Shown: one piece after another, positions 31,405-39,387 of the stretch
Position numbering within the stretch: position 1 is the stretch's first letter
Layout of the letters: every line of letters begins with the position of its first letter
Source: Myxococcales bacterium
Lineage (GTDB): Bacteria > Myxococcota_A > Polyangia > GCA-2747355
DNA: 42,775 nt
Direction: 5' to 3'
Assembly: GCA_020431405.1 (NCBI GenBank)
Contig: JAGQIK010000166.1
Location: forward strand, 1 to 42,775
Made by a program: the position numbers and the translations under genes
The notes under the pieces: generated by a model
What the model was told of the DNA's origin: nothing
Database searches by the model: none
The model's input: the letters and a program-made list of their open reading frames with translations, nothing else

Positions 31405-33423
31405 ATGAATCGGTTGATGTTGTCCGTGGTGGCCATCTTCGCCGCGGGCGCCGCGTTCGCAGGCTGCGAGCCCAATCTCAGTCGAAGCGGCGGCGGCGGC
31501 GGCGACCAAGGTGGCGTGCGCATCTCCACCGGCGCCGGCCAAGAGTGCACGACCTGCATCTGCGAGCACGTCGGCTGCAGCTACGACAACGACTGCAGCG
31601 CGGGGCAGCGCTGCCTGCAGGTGATCGGGCAGGCGAACCCGCAGTGCGTGCAGCTCGGCACGACGGCCTGCGATCCGCAGCAGCCGCAGGCCGCGTGCGG
31701 ACAGGGCGTCTGCGCCGTCGATGGGCAGGGAGGATTTTTCTGCGGCGCCGTCAGTCCAGGGCGTCACGAGGCGCGCTGCATCGAGATCGTCAAGGCCTGG
31801 CAGCAGGACCCCAGCTGTCGCAACGCGGTACGCCAGGAGACCGGCCAGCCGTGGAATCCGCAGGGCTGCGCGCACCTGCTCGTGCGCCGCGTGCAGCATG
31901 GCTCCGAAAGCGACATCTTCCAGGACGTCGGCCCCAAGGTCGTCGCTTGCGTTCAGCAAGGGCAGTGCTCGTCGCTCGCCTTCTCCACCGCGAGCTGCGA
32001 CTTCCTGCGCGACAAGTGCACCAGCGACGCGGTGGTCGAGCGCTGTCGCCAGGAGATCGAGCTCTCCGGGCTCGACTTCACGCTGGTGCTCACCGGCTCG
32101 CAGACGCTGTCTGCCGACGGCCTGACGACCTCGAAGACCTACGTCTGTCAGCCCGGAAAGCCGACGCAGACCTACTACGAGCCGTGCGACACGAACAAGT
32201 TCTGCGGGCGCGTCAACGACACGGTCACCTGCCGGCGCGGCGATGGCAGCACGGCGCAGGCGACGTGCTGTCCCACGCAGCAGGGCTCGCACTGGCTGAT
32301 CGGCCAGACCACCTGCCCGCGGCAAAGCTGCGCGGCGCTGGAGAACGCGCCTTGCGACTACGGCAACGTCAGCTGCGATGGCGGCAAGGGCGCGCTGATC
32401 TGCTGCGACCCCGTCACGCGCGCACCGATCAGCGGCAACCGCGCCGGCGTGTGGTGCCCACCAACGGGCATCGGCGACGGCTGCGATCCCAACACGCCGT
32501 TCAGCTGCATCTCGCACACGTCCAAGTGCGTGCAGGGGAAGTGTCAGCAGTGCGCGACGGGCACAGCCAACTGCGACGGTGTCGCCGGCTGCGAATGCGC
32601 CGGACGCTGCGAGTACGGCCAGTGCGTGCCGGCGACGCAGGGCGGCGGCAGCAGCAGTTGCGCTGGCTGCACGGGTCAGAAGACCGGCACCTGCTATCTC
32701 AACACCACCGACAGCCTGTGCGGCCGCAACGGCAGCGTGTGTCTCGACTGCAAATCGGCGGGCCAGGTCTGCATAGGCGGCAAGTGCGTGCTGCCGGGGA
32801 CGGGCTCGACCTGCAGCGGCTGCGTCTCGACCTACGACGGCAAGTGCTACGCCGGCACCAGCGACGACATGTGCGGCGCCAACGGCGCGCAGTGCTTGTA
32901 TTGCCCGGCGCTCGGTCAGGTCTGCCAGAACAAGCGCTGCGTGGTGCCCGGCGCCGGCAGCTGCGTGGGCTGCACGATCAACGGCGTGTGCACCAACCAG
33001 GTCAGCGATACGCGCTGCGGCAGCGGCGGCAATAAGTGCCTCGACTGCACCTCGGTCGGCAAGATCTGCGTGCAGGGCAGCTGCCAGGCGCCCTACAACC
33101 CACCGCCGTGCGCGGGCTGCGTCGGCAAGGCGAGCGGCAACTGCTATCCGCTCGCGGTGCAGCACGACGCGCTGTGCGGCTCCAACGGCAGCGTGTGTCT
33201 CGACTGCAGCTCGGCCAATCAGGTCTGCAACAACGGCCGTTGCGTGGTGCCCAGCAGCGGCGGCGGCGGCTCGTCGTGCGGCGGCTGTACGGGGCTATCG
33301 AGCGGCAAGTGCTATCCGCTGTCGGCGCAGCACGACGCGCTGTGCGGAAGCTTCGGCGAGACGTGCCGCAACTGCACCACGGCCAACAAGGTGTGTGTGA
33401 ACGGCGACTGCGTGACGCTCTAG
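31405..33423 (+). CDS. Cys-rich lipoprotein with five C-terminal repeats
   Basis: 672 residues. The signal peptide ends AAFAGC (lipobox FAGC). The protein has many dozens of Cys. Residues about 40-415 are mixed Cys-rich modules (CSYDNDCSAGQRC). From DNA about 32658 to the end, five related units of 45-55 residues follow. Each reads C-x2-C, a G-x-C-Y or similar, a D-x-x-C-G, then C-L-D/Y-C, and Q/K-V/I-C-x3-x-C, as in CAGCTGQKTGTCY and VCLDCSSANQVCNNGRC. Gly/Ser/Pro hinges separate them. Each unit has eight Cys, enough for four disulfides. A surface-exposed, disulfide-locked fibre or adhesin is the likely product. GGAGCAGGAG sets the start. Confidence 0.87.
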   Translation: MNRLMLSVVAIFAAGAAFAGCEPNLSRSGGGGGDQGGVRISTGAGQECTTCICEHVGCSYDNDCSAGQRCLQVIGQANPQCVQLGTTACDPQQPQAACGQGVCAVDGQGGFFCGAVSPGRHEARCIEIVKAWQQDPSCRNAVRQETGQPWNPQGCAHLLVRRVQHGSESDIFQDVGPKVVACVQQGQCSSLAFSTASCDFLRDKCTSDAVVERCRQEIELSGLDFTLVLTGSQTLSADGLTTSKTYVCQPGKPTQTYYEPCDTNKFCGRVNDTVTCRRGDGSTAQATCCPTQQGSHWLIGQTTCPRQSCAALENAPCDYGNVSCDGGKGALICCDPVTRAPISGNRAGVWCPPTGIGDGCDPNTPFSCISHTSKCVQGKCQQCATGTANCDGVAGCECAGRCEYGQCVPATQGGGSSSCAGCTGQKTGTCYLNTTDSLCGRNGSVCLDCKSAGQVCIGGKCVLPGTGSTCSGCVSTYDGKCYAGTSDDMCGANGAQCLYCPALGQVCQNKRCVVPGAGSCVGCTINGVCTNQVSDTRCGSGGNKCLDCTSVGKICVQGSCQAPYNPPPCAGCVGKASGNCYPLAVQHDALCGSNGSVCLDCSSANQVCNNGRCVVPSSGGGGSSCGGCTGLSSGKCYPLSAQHDALCGSFGETCRNCTTANKVCVNGDCVTL

Positions 33424-33454
33424 CGGTCTCGCACGCGCGGCGCTGCGGCGCGGC

Positions 33455-34105
33455 CTACTCGAGGCCGTGCTCGCGCAGATCTTCGGGGCTGAGCACGCGC
33501 GCGAGATCGTCGAGCGCCGCCTGGCGCGCGATGCCGGCGTACACGTCGTCGAAGCTGAGCGGGTCGGCAGGCAGCGTCTCCTGCTCGCCTTCAGCGAACC
33601 AGGCCGCCTCGAGGCGCGAGACTGGCGATGCTGGCGAGGCGGGAGCTTTCGTGGTCGCGGCGGCAGAGGAGGGAGCCGCCGGCGGCGCCGTGGTTGGGAG
33701 CCGTTTCGGCGCCGCCGGAGCGGCTATAGTGTTCGGGACCGCGCGCAGTGTTGGTGGGATGGGGGGCGGTGTTGCACCGCTCACTGGGCGCTGCGGTCCC
33801 GTTGTTGGTCTCTCGCGAGCAAGCTGCACCTTGGTGGCCTGCACCTTGGCCTGCACCTTGGTGGCCTGCACTTTGGTGGCCTGCCGCGGAAAGTCGTCGA
33901 CCATGTACCAGTCGAGCGACGGCTTGCCCGCATCGTCGGGCAGCAGGCGCAGGCGCTTTCGCGTCAGCTCCTGCATGTCGTAGGCGGCGTAGTAGAAGCC
34001 CGCGCCAGGACCCTCGGTCACCTCGAGCAGCACGTAGCGGCGATCGAGAACCTCGCCGACAGCGTCGGCGGGATGAGGGCTGACGAGAGCGTGAGACTGC
34101 GACAT
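33455..34105 (-). CDS. Kinase N-lobe-only protein with TKVQA repeat
   Basis: 216 residues, no signal. Residues 17-57 align by eye to the first three strands of a bacterial Ser/Thr kinase: GEVLDRRYVLLEV, then EGPGAGFYYAAYD as the Gly-rich loop, then RKRLRLLPDD where VALK-x-L normally stands, so the ATP-binding Lys is Arg. The chain does not continue into a C-lobe. Instead there is VQATK repetition (about residues 77-95), then a Pro/Ala/Thr linker and a C-terminal helical acidic segment (SFDDVYAGIARQAALDDLARVL). It may be an eroded kinase or a regulator that mimics an N-lobe. TCTAAC lies seven bases upstream with no ribosome binding site. Confidence 0.65.
   Translation of the reverse strand: MSQSHALVSPHPADAVGEVLDRRYVLLEVTEGPGAGFYYAAYDMQELTRKRLRLLPDDAGKPSLDWYMVDDFPRQATKVQATKVQAKVQATKVQLARERPTTGPQRPVSGATPPPIPPTLRAVPNTIAAPAAPKRLPTTAPPAAPSSAAATTKAPASPASPVSRLEAAWFAEGEQETLPADPLSFDDVYAGIARQAALDDLARVLSPEDLREHGLE
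33824..33884. repeat. 15-bp tandem repeat encoding VQATK
   Basis: Units of 15, 12, 15 and 15 bases based on ctgcaccttggtggc, plus a partial fifth, lie in the kinase N-lobe-only gene. The 12-bp unit has lost one codon and one site has a silent C-to-T change. This is slippage-type expansion within the frame. Confidence 0.85.
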
Positions 34106-34361
34106 GCCCGCTGTTAGAGCAACGCGCGCGCCAGCCTCTGCGCACGGTCAAGTGGTCGGGATCGCGGCGCAGCGTTTCGGAGCACGCCAATCGTTGCGCG
34201 GCGCCGTGCGCAAGGTTTTGCGTGATCGCGCGAGTTGCTGCCGTGGGAGGTGTGGTGGCCAGTGGGAGGCTGCAGTAGCCGCGTGACGGCCGATCATCCC
34301 CACGAAAATATACGGGTTTTCCGTGCTGCAGGCGGCACGTCCGTTGCAGTCATGCAGGCAC

Positions 34362-35570
34362 GTGAAGCCCGTTCGCCGTCTCGTCACCACGCTCGCCCTC
34401 GCGCTCGCCGTGCTCGTGTGCGCGGCGCCTGCCGTGGTCCTGGGCGCCTCCAAGTCGTCGCGGCCGACGCTGGTCGTCGACTTCGATGACACGCTGGTGC
34501 GTACGCAGCCGCTCTACGACCGCGCCAAAAAGAAGCTGCAGGCGCTGGCCAAGTCGGCCGGCCTCGACCCGCAGAAGACGCTCGCCACGTTCAACGCGCT
34601 GCAGAAGGAGCGCATGAAGACGCTCGGCTTCTCGCGCGAGCGCTTCCCCTCGTCGATGCGCGACGCGGTCAAGAAGCTCGGCGGCAGCGCGAAGCTGCAG
34701 CAGCAAGCCTACGAGATCGGCAACGCGGTCTTCGAGACGCGCGCGCACAACTATCCGCATGCCGAAGCGCTGCTCTCGACGCTCAAGCACCAGGGCTGGA
34801 ACGTGATCGTGCTGACCAAGGGTGATCCCGACGTGCAGCGCGCGCGCGTGTTCGGCTCGAGCCTCGTCGACTACGTCGACGCCGTCGAGATCGTCAAAGA
34901 CAAGAGCGCGCGCACGTTCCGCTCGCTGTTTCGCAAGTACAACGTCGATTCGGGCAAGGTCTGGGTGGCGGGCAACAGCCTGCGCTCCGACGTGCTGCCC
35001 GCGATCGACGCCGGCGTGGCGCCCGAGCGCGCGATCTGGCTCAGCGCGCGCGGCAGCTGGGCCCACGAGCTCGCCGGCAACGCGAAGCTGCCCGCCAGCG
35101 GGCGGACCGCCAAGAGCCTCGCCGAGGCGGGCAAGCTGCTCGGCTTGCCGCGGCTGAAAAAGTACGCGCGGCCGCGGCGCGACCTGCCGCGCGATCCGCT
35201 GCTGCGCGACATCGCGCGCGTGCTCACCGCCGATCTGCTCAAGCCGCGCTACGCGGCGATGCCGATGGCGGGCGCGCACTACACCACCGGACACTGCTAT
35301 CTCGCCGTCGAGTCGCTCTATCACTTGAAGGGCGGCGCCAAGTCGGGGCTCAAGCCGCAGACGATCCAGCACGAAGGCGGACCACACTGGTTCGCGCGCG
35401 ATCTCTCGGACAAGGTCCACGACCCGACGGCGGCGCAGTTCGCGACGCCCGTCAACTACGCCAACGGCCGCGGCTGCGGCTTTTTGACCGGCGACAAGCC
35501 CAGCGCGCGCACGCGCGAGGTGATGCTGCGCGTCCAGGCGCTGCGCAAGTACGGCCGCCGGCGGCGCTGA
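34362..35570 (+). CDS. Secreted HAD-superfamily hydrolase fused to a YunG-like domain
   Basis: 402 residues from a GTG. The signal peptide is MKPVRRLVTTLALALAVLVC to about AVVLGA. The HAD domain (35-235) has motif I VVDFDDTLV (D40, D42), motif II VIVLTKGD (T152), a Lys near KDKSART (179-185) and motif IV AGNSLRSDVLPA (N205, D210). It is thus a potentially active phosphatase-type HAD. Residues about 305-395 match the YunG-like family: TTGHCYLAVESLYHL, HEGGPHWF, DPTAAQF, GRGCGFLTGDKPSAR. YunG-like proteins are short and of unknown function. This fusion and its export are unusual. An in-frame GTG at 34323 gives a longer N-terminus. The 34106-34361 spacer contains an imperfect hairpin near 34302-34326 and little else. 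Confidence 0.85.
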   Translation: MKPVRRLVTTLALALAVLVCAAPAVVLGASKSSRPTLVVDFDDTLVRTQPLYDRAKKKLQALAKSAGLDPQKTLATFNALQKERMKTLGFSRERFPSSMRDAVKKLGGSAKLQQQAYEIGNAVFETRAHNYPHAEALLSTLKHQGWNVIVLTKGDPDVQRARVFGSSLVDYVDAVEIVKDKSARTFRSLFRKYNVDSGKVWVAGNSLRSDVLPAIDAGVAPERAIWLSARGSWAHELAGNAKLPASGRTAKSLAEAGKLLGLPRLKKYARPRRDLPRDPLLRDIARVLTADLLKPRYAAMPMAGAHYTTGHCYLAVESLYHLKGGAKSGLKPQTIQHEGGPHWFARDLSDKVHDPTAAQFATPVNYANGRGCGFLTGDKPSARTREVMLRVQALRKYGRRRR

Positions 35571-35617
35571 TCGCGCTGCAGCTTCCACCGTGCCTGATCC
35601 CCTGCGGGGAGATAAGG

Positions 35618-35623
35618 TAGGCT
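35618..35623 (+). promoter_or_regulatory. Candidate -10 box TAGGCT before the S41 protease
   Basis: TAGGCT lies 24 bases before the ATG at 35648; the leader includes AGGAAG as a possible ribosome binding site. The identical hexamer precedes the malic enzyme gene. Confidence 0.35.
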
Positions 35624-35647
35624 CACACGGTAGGAAGCGACACGCCC

Positions 35648-37975
35648 ATGAAGCTATCTCACTCGATCACGCGGCTCGCCGTGGGTCTCGTCCTCGTCGG
35701 CGCCGCGTGCGTCGGCTGCAAATCGACGCGCGCGCCTTCGGGCTCGGGCAGCGCCAGCACGCCGCCGCCCACGCCGCGCGGCAAGACGCTGGTGCTGCCG
35801 AAGATCGAGCCCGATCCGCGCGAGGCGCTCATCGCGCCGCTGATCGTCGGCATCGTCCAGCAGCAGCACCTGCTGGCCAAGCCGCTCGACAACAACATGT
35901 CGAGCAAGGCCTTCGATCGCTACCTCAAGTCGCTCGATCCACTGAAGCTGTTCTTCCTCGCCGATCACGTACGTTTTCTCGAGGGCTATCGCCTCAAGAT
36001 GGACGACGAGATCAAGGCCGGCGACCTCACGCTGGCGCACAAGGCCACCGCGCTGATGCGGCAGCGCATCGCCGTGCTCGGCAAGTACGTCGCCGAGCGG
36101 CTGAAGAAGCCGTTCGACTTCACGCGCGACGAGAGCCTCGAGACGGAGCCGAAGAAGCGCGCCTGGGCCAAGGACGAGGCCGCGCTGCGCGAGCGCTGGC
36201 GCAAGACGCTCAAGCTGTCTGTGCTGCAGCGCGTGCTGCGCATGGAGAAGTCGCTCGCGTCGCTGGAGAAGGCGAAGAAGAAGGCGAAGGCCAAGTCGGG
36301 GTCGGGCAAGGGCACGGGCACGGGCTCGGGCTCGGGCAGCGGCTCGGGAGATGACGCGCTGCAGGCGCTGGAGAAGGCGGCCAAGAAGATCCCCAAGACC
36401 GAAAAGGCGCGCAGCGAGAAGGCGCGCAAGGACATCGCCAAGCGCTGGTCGGGCCGCTTCGCGCGCCTCGCCGCGCCAGACCCGCTCGACGGGCCGTCGA
36501 CCTTCATCAACGCGCTGCTGCACGAGTACGACCCGCACACGGGCTACCTGCCGCCGGCGACCAAAGAGAACTTCGACATCCGCATGAGCGGATCGCTCGA
36601 AGGCATCGGCGCCGTGCTGCAGGAGGACGACCACTACATCCGTGTGGTGCGCATCGTGCCGGGCGGTGCCAGCTGGCGCCAGGGCGAGCTCGAGGCGGGC
36701 GATCTGATCCTCGCCGTGGCTCAGGAAGGCAAAGACCCGGTGGATGTCGTCGACGCGCGCATCGACAAGGTGGTGCGCATGATCCGCGGGCCCAAGGGCA
36801 CGGTGGTGACGCTCACCGTCAAGAAGCCCGACGAGCGCGTAAAGCTGATCAGCATCGTGCGCGACGTGATCAAGATCGAGCAGGCCTACGCGCGCGGCGC
36901 GGTGATCCAGGCCAAGGGCGGCGGCGAGAAGATCGGCTACATCGATCTGCCGAGCTTCTACGGCAACACGCGCTCGCGGCGTGGGCTGACGCCCAAGCGG
37001 CGCTGCAGCACCGACGTGCGCAAGCTGCTGACGCGCTTTGCCAAGCGCAAGGTGGCCGGCGTGATCATCGACCTGCGCGGAAACGGCGGCGGCTTGCTCG
37101 ACGACGCGCGCGCCATCACGGGGCTGTTTATCGAGAGCGGCCCGGTGGTGCAGACGCACGGGCGGACGGGCGGCGTCGACGTGCTGCGCGACGACGACGG
37201 TCAGGTGGTGTACGACGGGCAAGTGATCGTGCTCGTCGATCGCAGCTCCGCGTCGGCGTCCGAGATCGTCGCCGGCGCGCTGCAGGATTACGGTCGCGCG
37301 GTGATCGTTGGCACCGGCGCGACGCACGGCAAGGGCACGGTGCAGGTGCTGGCGAGCCTCGATCGGCTGGCGCGCCGCATGCGGCCGCCATCGCTCGGCG
37401 TGCTCAAGCTGACGCGCTATCAGTTCTTCCGCATCAACGGCGACTCGACGCAGCTTCGCGGCGTGGTGCCCGACGTGCGGCTCGTCGATCCCGTCGCATA
37501 CATCAAGGGCGGCGAGCGACGGCTCGAAAACGCGCTCGCCTTCGGCCGCGTCAAGGCGGTGCCGTTCAAGCGCTGGTCGAAGAAGACGAGCTGGTCGGTG
37601 CAGGCGCTGCAGACGCAGAGCGCGGCGCGCCAGGCCAAGACCGACGTGTTCAAGAAGCTCGAGGCGCGCAACAAGCTGCTCACGGCGCGGCGCGAGCAGA
37701 GCGTCGTGCCGCTGTCGGCCAAGAAGTGGCGTGCGTGGATCGATCAACGCCAGAAGGAGCTCGACGCGGTCTCGCCCGACGTGAGCAAGGGGCCCGCGCG
37801 ACTGAGCGTCACGCCGGTGATCTACGCCAAGACCACCGTCGTGCGGCCGCGTCCCGGCAGCAAGAAGAAGTCGGCGCCGCGATCGGAGCGCTGGTCGAAG
37901 AACCTCGAGCGAGATCCGTGGGTTGCCGAGGCGGCTGCCGTGCTCGGCGACATGCGCACGAGCGGCAAAAAGTAG
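35648..37975 (+). CDS. prc: Prc/CtpA-type S41 tail-specific protease, lipoprotein
   Basis: 775 residues, slightly longer than E. coli Prc. The N-terminus has a lipobox-like LVGAAC / CVGC instead of a plain signal peptide. The N-terminal helical domain includes DPLKLFFLADHVRFLEG. A Lys-rich helix then runs into a Gly/Ser/Thr spacer (KGTGTGSGSGSGSG at about 220-235) not typical of the family. A PDZ domain follows (IGAVLQEDDHYIRVVRIVPGG), then S41 motifs: VAGVIIDLRGNGGGLLDDA, the Ser loop VDRSSASASEIVAGALQDY near residue 535, and GATHGKGTVQ with the catalytic Lys near 561. It cleaves periplasmic proteins from C-terminal tails. Residues after about 640 are Lys/Arg-rich. Confidence 0.92.
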   Translation: MKLSHSITRLAVGLVLVGAACVGCKSTRAPSGSGSASTPPPTPRGKTLVLPKIEPDPREALIAPLIVGIVQQQHLLAKPLDNNMSSKAFDRYLKSLDPLKLFFLADHVRFLEGYRLKMDDEIKAGDLTLAHKATALMRQRIAVLGKYVAERLKKPFDFTRDESLETEPKKRAWAKDEAALRERWRKTLKLSVLQRVLRMEKSLASLEKAKKKAKAKSGSGKGTGTGSGSGSGSGDDALQALEKAAKKIPKTEKARSEKARKDIAKRWSGRFARLAAPDPLDGPSTFINALLHEYDPHTGYLPPATKENFDIRMSGSLEGIGAVLQEDDHYIRVVRIVPGGASWRQGELEAGDLILAVAQEGKDPVDVVDARIDKVVRMIRGPKGTVVTLTVKKPDERVKLISIVRDVIKIEQAYARGAVIQAKGGGEKIGYIDLPSFYGNTRSRRGLTPKRRCSTDVRKLLTRFAKRKVAGVIIDLRGNGGGLLDDARAITGLFIESGPVVQTHGRTGGVDVLRDDDGQVVYDGQVIVLVDRSSASASEIVAGALQDYGRAVIVGTGATHGKGTVQVLASLDRLARRMRPPSLGVLKLTRYQFFRINGDSTQLRGVVPDVRLVDPVAYIKGGERRLENALAFGRVKAVPFKRWSKKTSWSVQALQTQSAARQAKTDVFKKLEARNKLLTARREQSVVPLSAKKWRAWIDQRQKELDAVSPDVSKGPARLSVTPVIYAKTTVVRPRPGSKKKSAPRSERWSKNLERDPWVAEAAAVLGDMRTSGKK

Positions 37976-38005
37976 CTGCCATTACGCCCTCGGCGTCGCA
38001 TCCGC

Positions 38006-38011
38006 TAGACT
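38006..38011 (+). promoter_or_regulatory. Candidate leaderless promoter, -10 box TAGACT
   Basis: TAGACT ends seven bases before the ATG at 38019, with a TTACGC 18 bases upstream as a possible -35 box. No Shine-Dalgarno sequence lies between, making this one of the better leaderless-promoter candidates here. Confidence 0.5.
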
Positions 38012-38018
38012 GTTCTGC

Positions 38019-38450
38019 ATGCGAGCGATCGCAGCGCTGGGGGTCGCTGTCTCGGTGGCGGCGTGCACCTTCTCGACGGATGGCGTCTACGTCGCGCCCT
38101 CCAGCGACAAGACGGGGGGCGTGCCCGAGGCGGGCATCGATCGCGGCACGGGCGTGCCGGTGCCGCCGAGCGAGGCTGGCGTCGATCAGACGCCGCCTGG
38201 GCCCGATGCGCCGCCGCCGTCACCCGACTTGCCGGTGATCCTCACCGACAGCAGCGTCGACTCTACGGCCGACAGCAGCAGTCTGCTCGCCAACGGCGTG
38301 GTCTGCTTTGTCGATCAGCAGTGCTCGAGTGGTCACTGCGTCAAGTCGGCCTTCGCCAACTTCCTCAAGATCTGCTGCGTCAGCGACTGCAAACCCAAGG
38401 GCTGGACCGAAGGCTGCCAGCCCGGCGGCGGACACTGCGAGAGCGACTAG
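38019..38450 (+). CDS. Small Cys-rich lipoprotein
   Basis: 143 residues. The lipobox is VSVAAC (Cys16). Residues about 20-90 are a Pro/Asp/Ser linker (PPGPDAPPPSPDLP). The C-terminal 55 residues hold eight Cys in the order CFVDQQCSSGHC, CC, C, C, C, the same Dickkopf-like module style as the larger lipoproteins at 12437 and 31405. It therefore looks like a single-module version of those proteins. No function can be assigned. It ends in TAG eleven bases from the opposite gene's stop. Confidence 0.82.
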   Translation: MRAIAALGVAVSVAACTFSTDGVYVAPSSDKTGGVPEAGIDRGTGVPVPPSEAGVDQTPPGPDAPPPSPDLPVILTDSSVDSTADSSSLLANGVVCFVDQQCSSGHCVKSAFANFLKICCVSDCKPKGWTEGCQPGGGHCESD

Positions 38451-38461
38451 CGGCGACGGCG

Positions 38462-39208
38462 TTAGATCTGGGCGCGCAGCGCAGAGATGGCTGCCAGCAG
38501 CAGCTTGGCGTCGGCCGCGCCGAGCTTGCCGGCGCGGCAGCTGAGCAGCTTGACGTGCAGCGTCATCACGTCGAGTAGCACCGTCGCCAGCTTGTGCTTG
38601 CCGCAGCGCGCGTTGCTGACGGCGAGCGCGCACAGCCGTCGCAGCCAGCGCGCGTCGACGCTGCGCAGCTTGCCTTCGCGTTCGAGGCGGTCGATCAGCT
38701 CGTGCAGTGCGCGGGCGAGCGCGTCGAGCGAAGGTGGCGCGCCATCGGCGGTGCTGTCGGGCGCGAGGGTGTCGGTGGTCGTGTCGGGCGCGAGGGTGTC
38801 GGTGGTCGCGTCGGGCGCGAGGGTGTCGGTGGTTGTGTCGGGCGCGAGCGTGTCGGCGCCCGCATCGGGCGTCGTGGCGTCCGGCTGCGTGACGATGCAG
38901 CAACGGTAGGTCGCGCCAACGTACAGGCCCACGGCGCAGCGCGAGTCGAGCTCGAAGTTGACCAGCTCTTTGCCGCGCGCGGTGCACTCCGCGGTCGCCG
39001 CGGCGGTGAGATCGCTCTGGCTCAGGCATACGCCCGAGATCGTCAGCTGATCGCAGTCGACGAGCGCCGCGTGGACGGTGTGGCCGAAGGGCCTCGCGGC
39101 GGGGTCATCGCCGCACGCAGCGGCGAGCAGCACGGTCAGCAGCATCAGCAGGGTGACGGAGACGCGGGCTGTTGTTGGAAGCGCTTCGGTGCTGCAGGCG
39201 ATGGTCAT
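38462..39208 (-). CDS. Lipoprotein with DTLAPDTTT repeats and helical C-terminal domain
   Basis: 248 residues. The lipobox is VLLAAAC (Cys32). Residues 33-110 are a small domain with six Cys (CDQLTISGVC, TAECTARG, YRCCIV). Residues about 117-153 consist of a nine-residue repeat, about four copies, based on TDTLAPDTT. The last 90 residues are a helical bundle (LDALARALHELIDRLE, RWLRRLCALAVSNARC). AAGGAG eight bases before the ATG supports the start. Family unknown. The repeat is visible as 27-bp units in the DNA. Confidence 0.82.
   Translation of the reverse strand: MTIACSTEALPTTARVSVTLLMLLTVLLAAACGDDPAARPFGHTVHAALVDCDQLTISGVCLSQSDLTAAATAECTARGKELVNFELDSRCAVGLYVGATYRCCIVTQPDATTPDAGADTLAPDTTTDTLAPDATTDTLAPDTTTDTLAPDSTADGAPPSLDALARALHELIDRLEREGKLRSVDARWLRRLCALAVSNARCGKHKLATVLLDVMTLHVKLLSCRAGKLGAADAKLLLAAISALRAQI
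38756..38863. repeat. 27-bp tandem repeat, about four copies, in a lipoprotein linker
   Basis: Units begin at 38756, 38783, 38810 and 38837. The first three differ by only a few bases; the fourth is more diverged. Each encodes nine linker residues on the minus strand. It is a length-variable repeat candidate. Confidence 0.85.
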
Positions 39209-39307
39209 CGTGGCTCCTTCGTGGCGATTCAGCGCTCGCTACGGCAATGACCGTGCCGCGGGGCCGCTCGAGCGTGTCCACGAGATCTCGAGCCGTTGCA
39301 GTCCGGT

Positions 39308-39358
39308 GGGGTGTATCAACGCGTTGGTGCGAGCGCGTCGCGCGTGTTGATACACGCC
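39308..39358. other. Inverted repeat with GTGTATCAAC arms
   Basis: GTGTATCAAC (39311-39320) pairs exactly with GTTGATACAC (39346-39355), and the flanks extend each arm to 13 bases with one mismatch. The 25-base loop is G+C-rich. It sits 30 bases past the stop of the Big_5-type lipoprotein gene and 100 bases before the next gene on the same strand. It could be a 3'-end hairpin without a T-tract or a dimeric regulator site. The rest of the 39209-39387 spacer is unremarkable. Confidence 0.5.
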
Positions 39359-39387
39359 GAAGGAGACAGTGTTCGCGAGGTGCTGGC

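Noticed and set aside
36296-36349. Gly/Ser-coding repeat as a mobile or regulatory repeat
   Set aside because: It is an in-frame flexible spacer inside the S41 protease, with no element boundaries.
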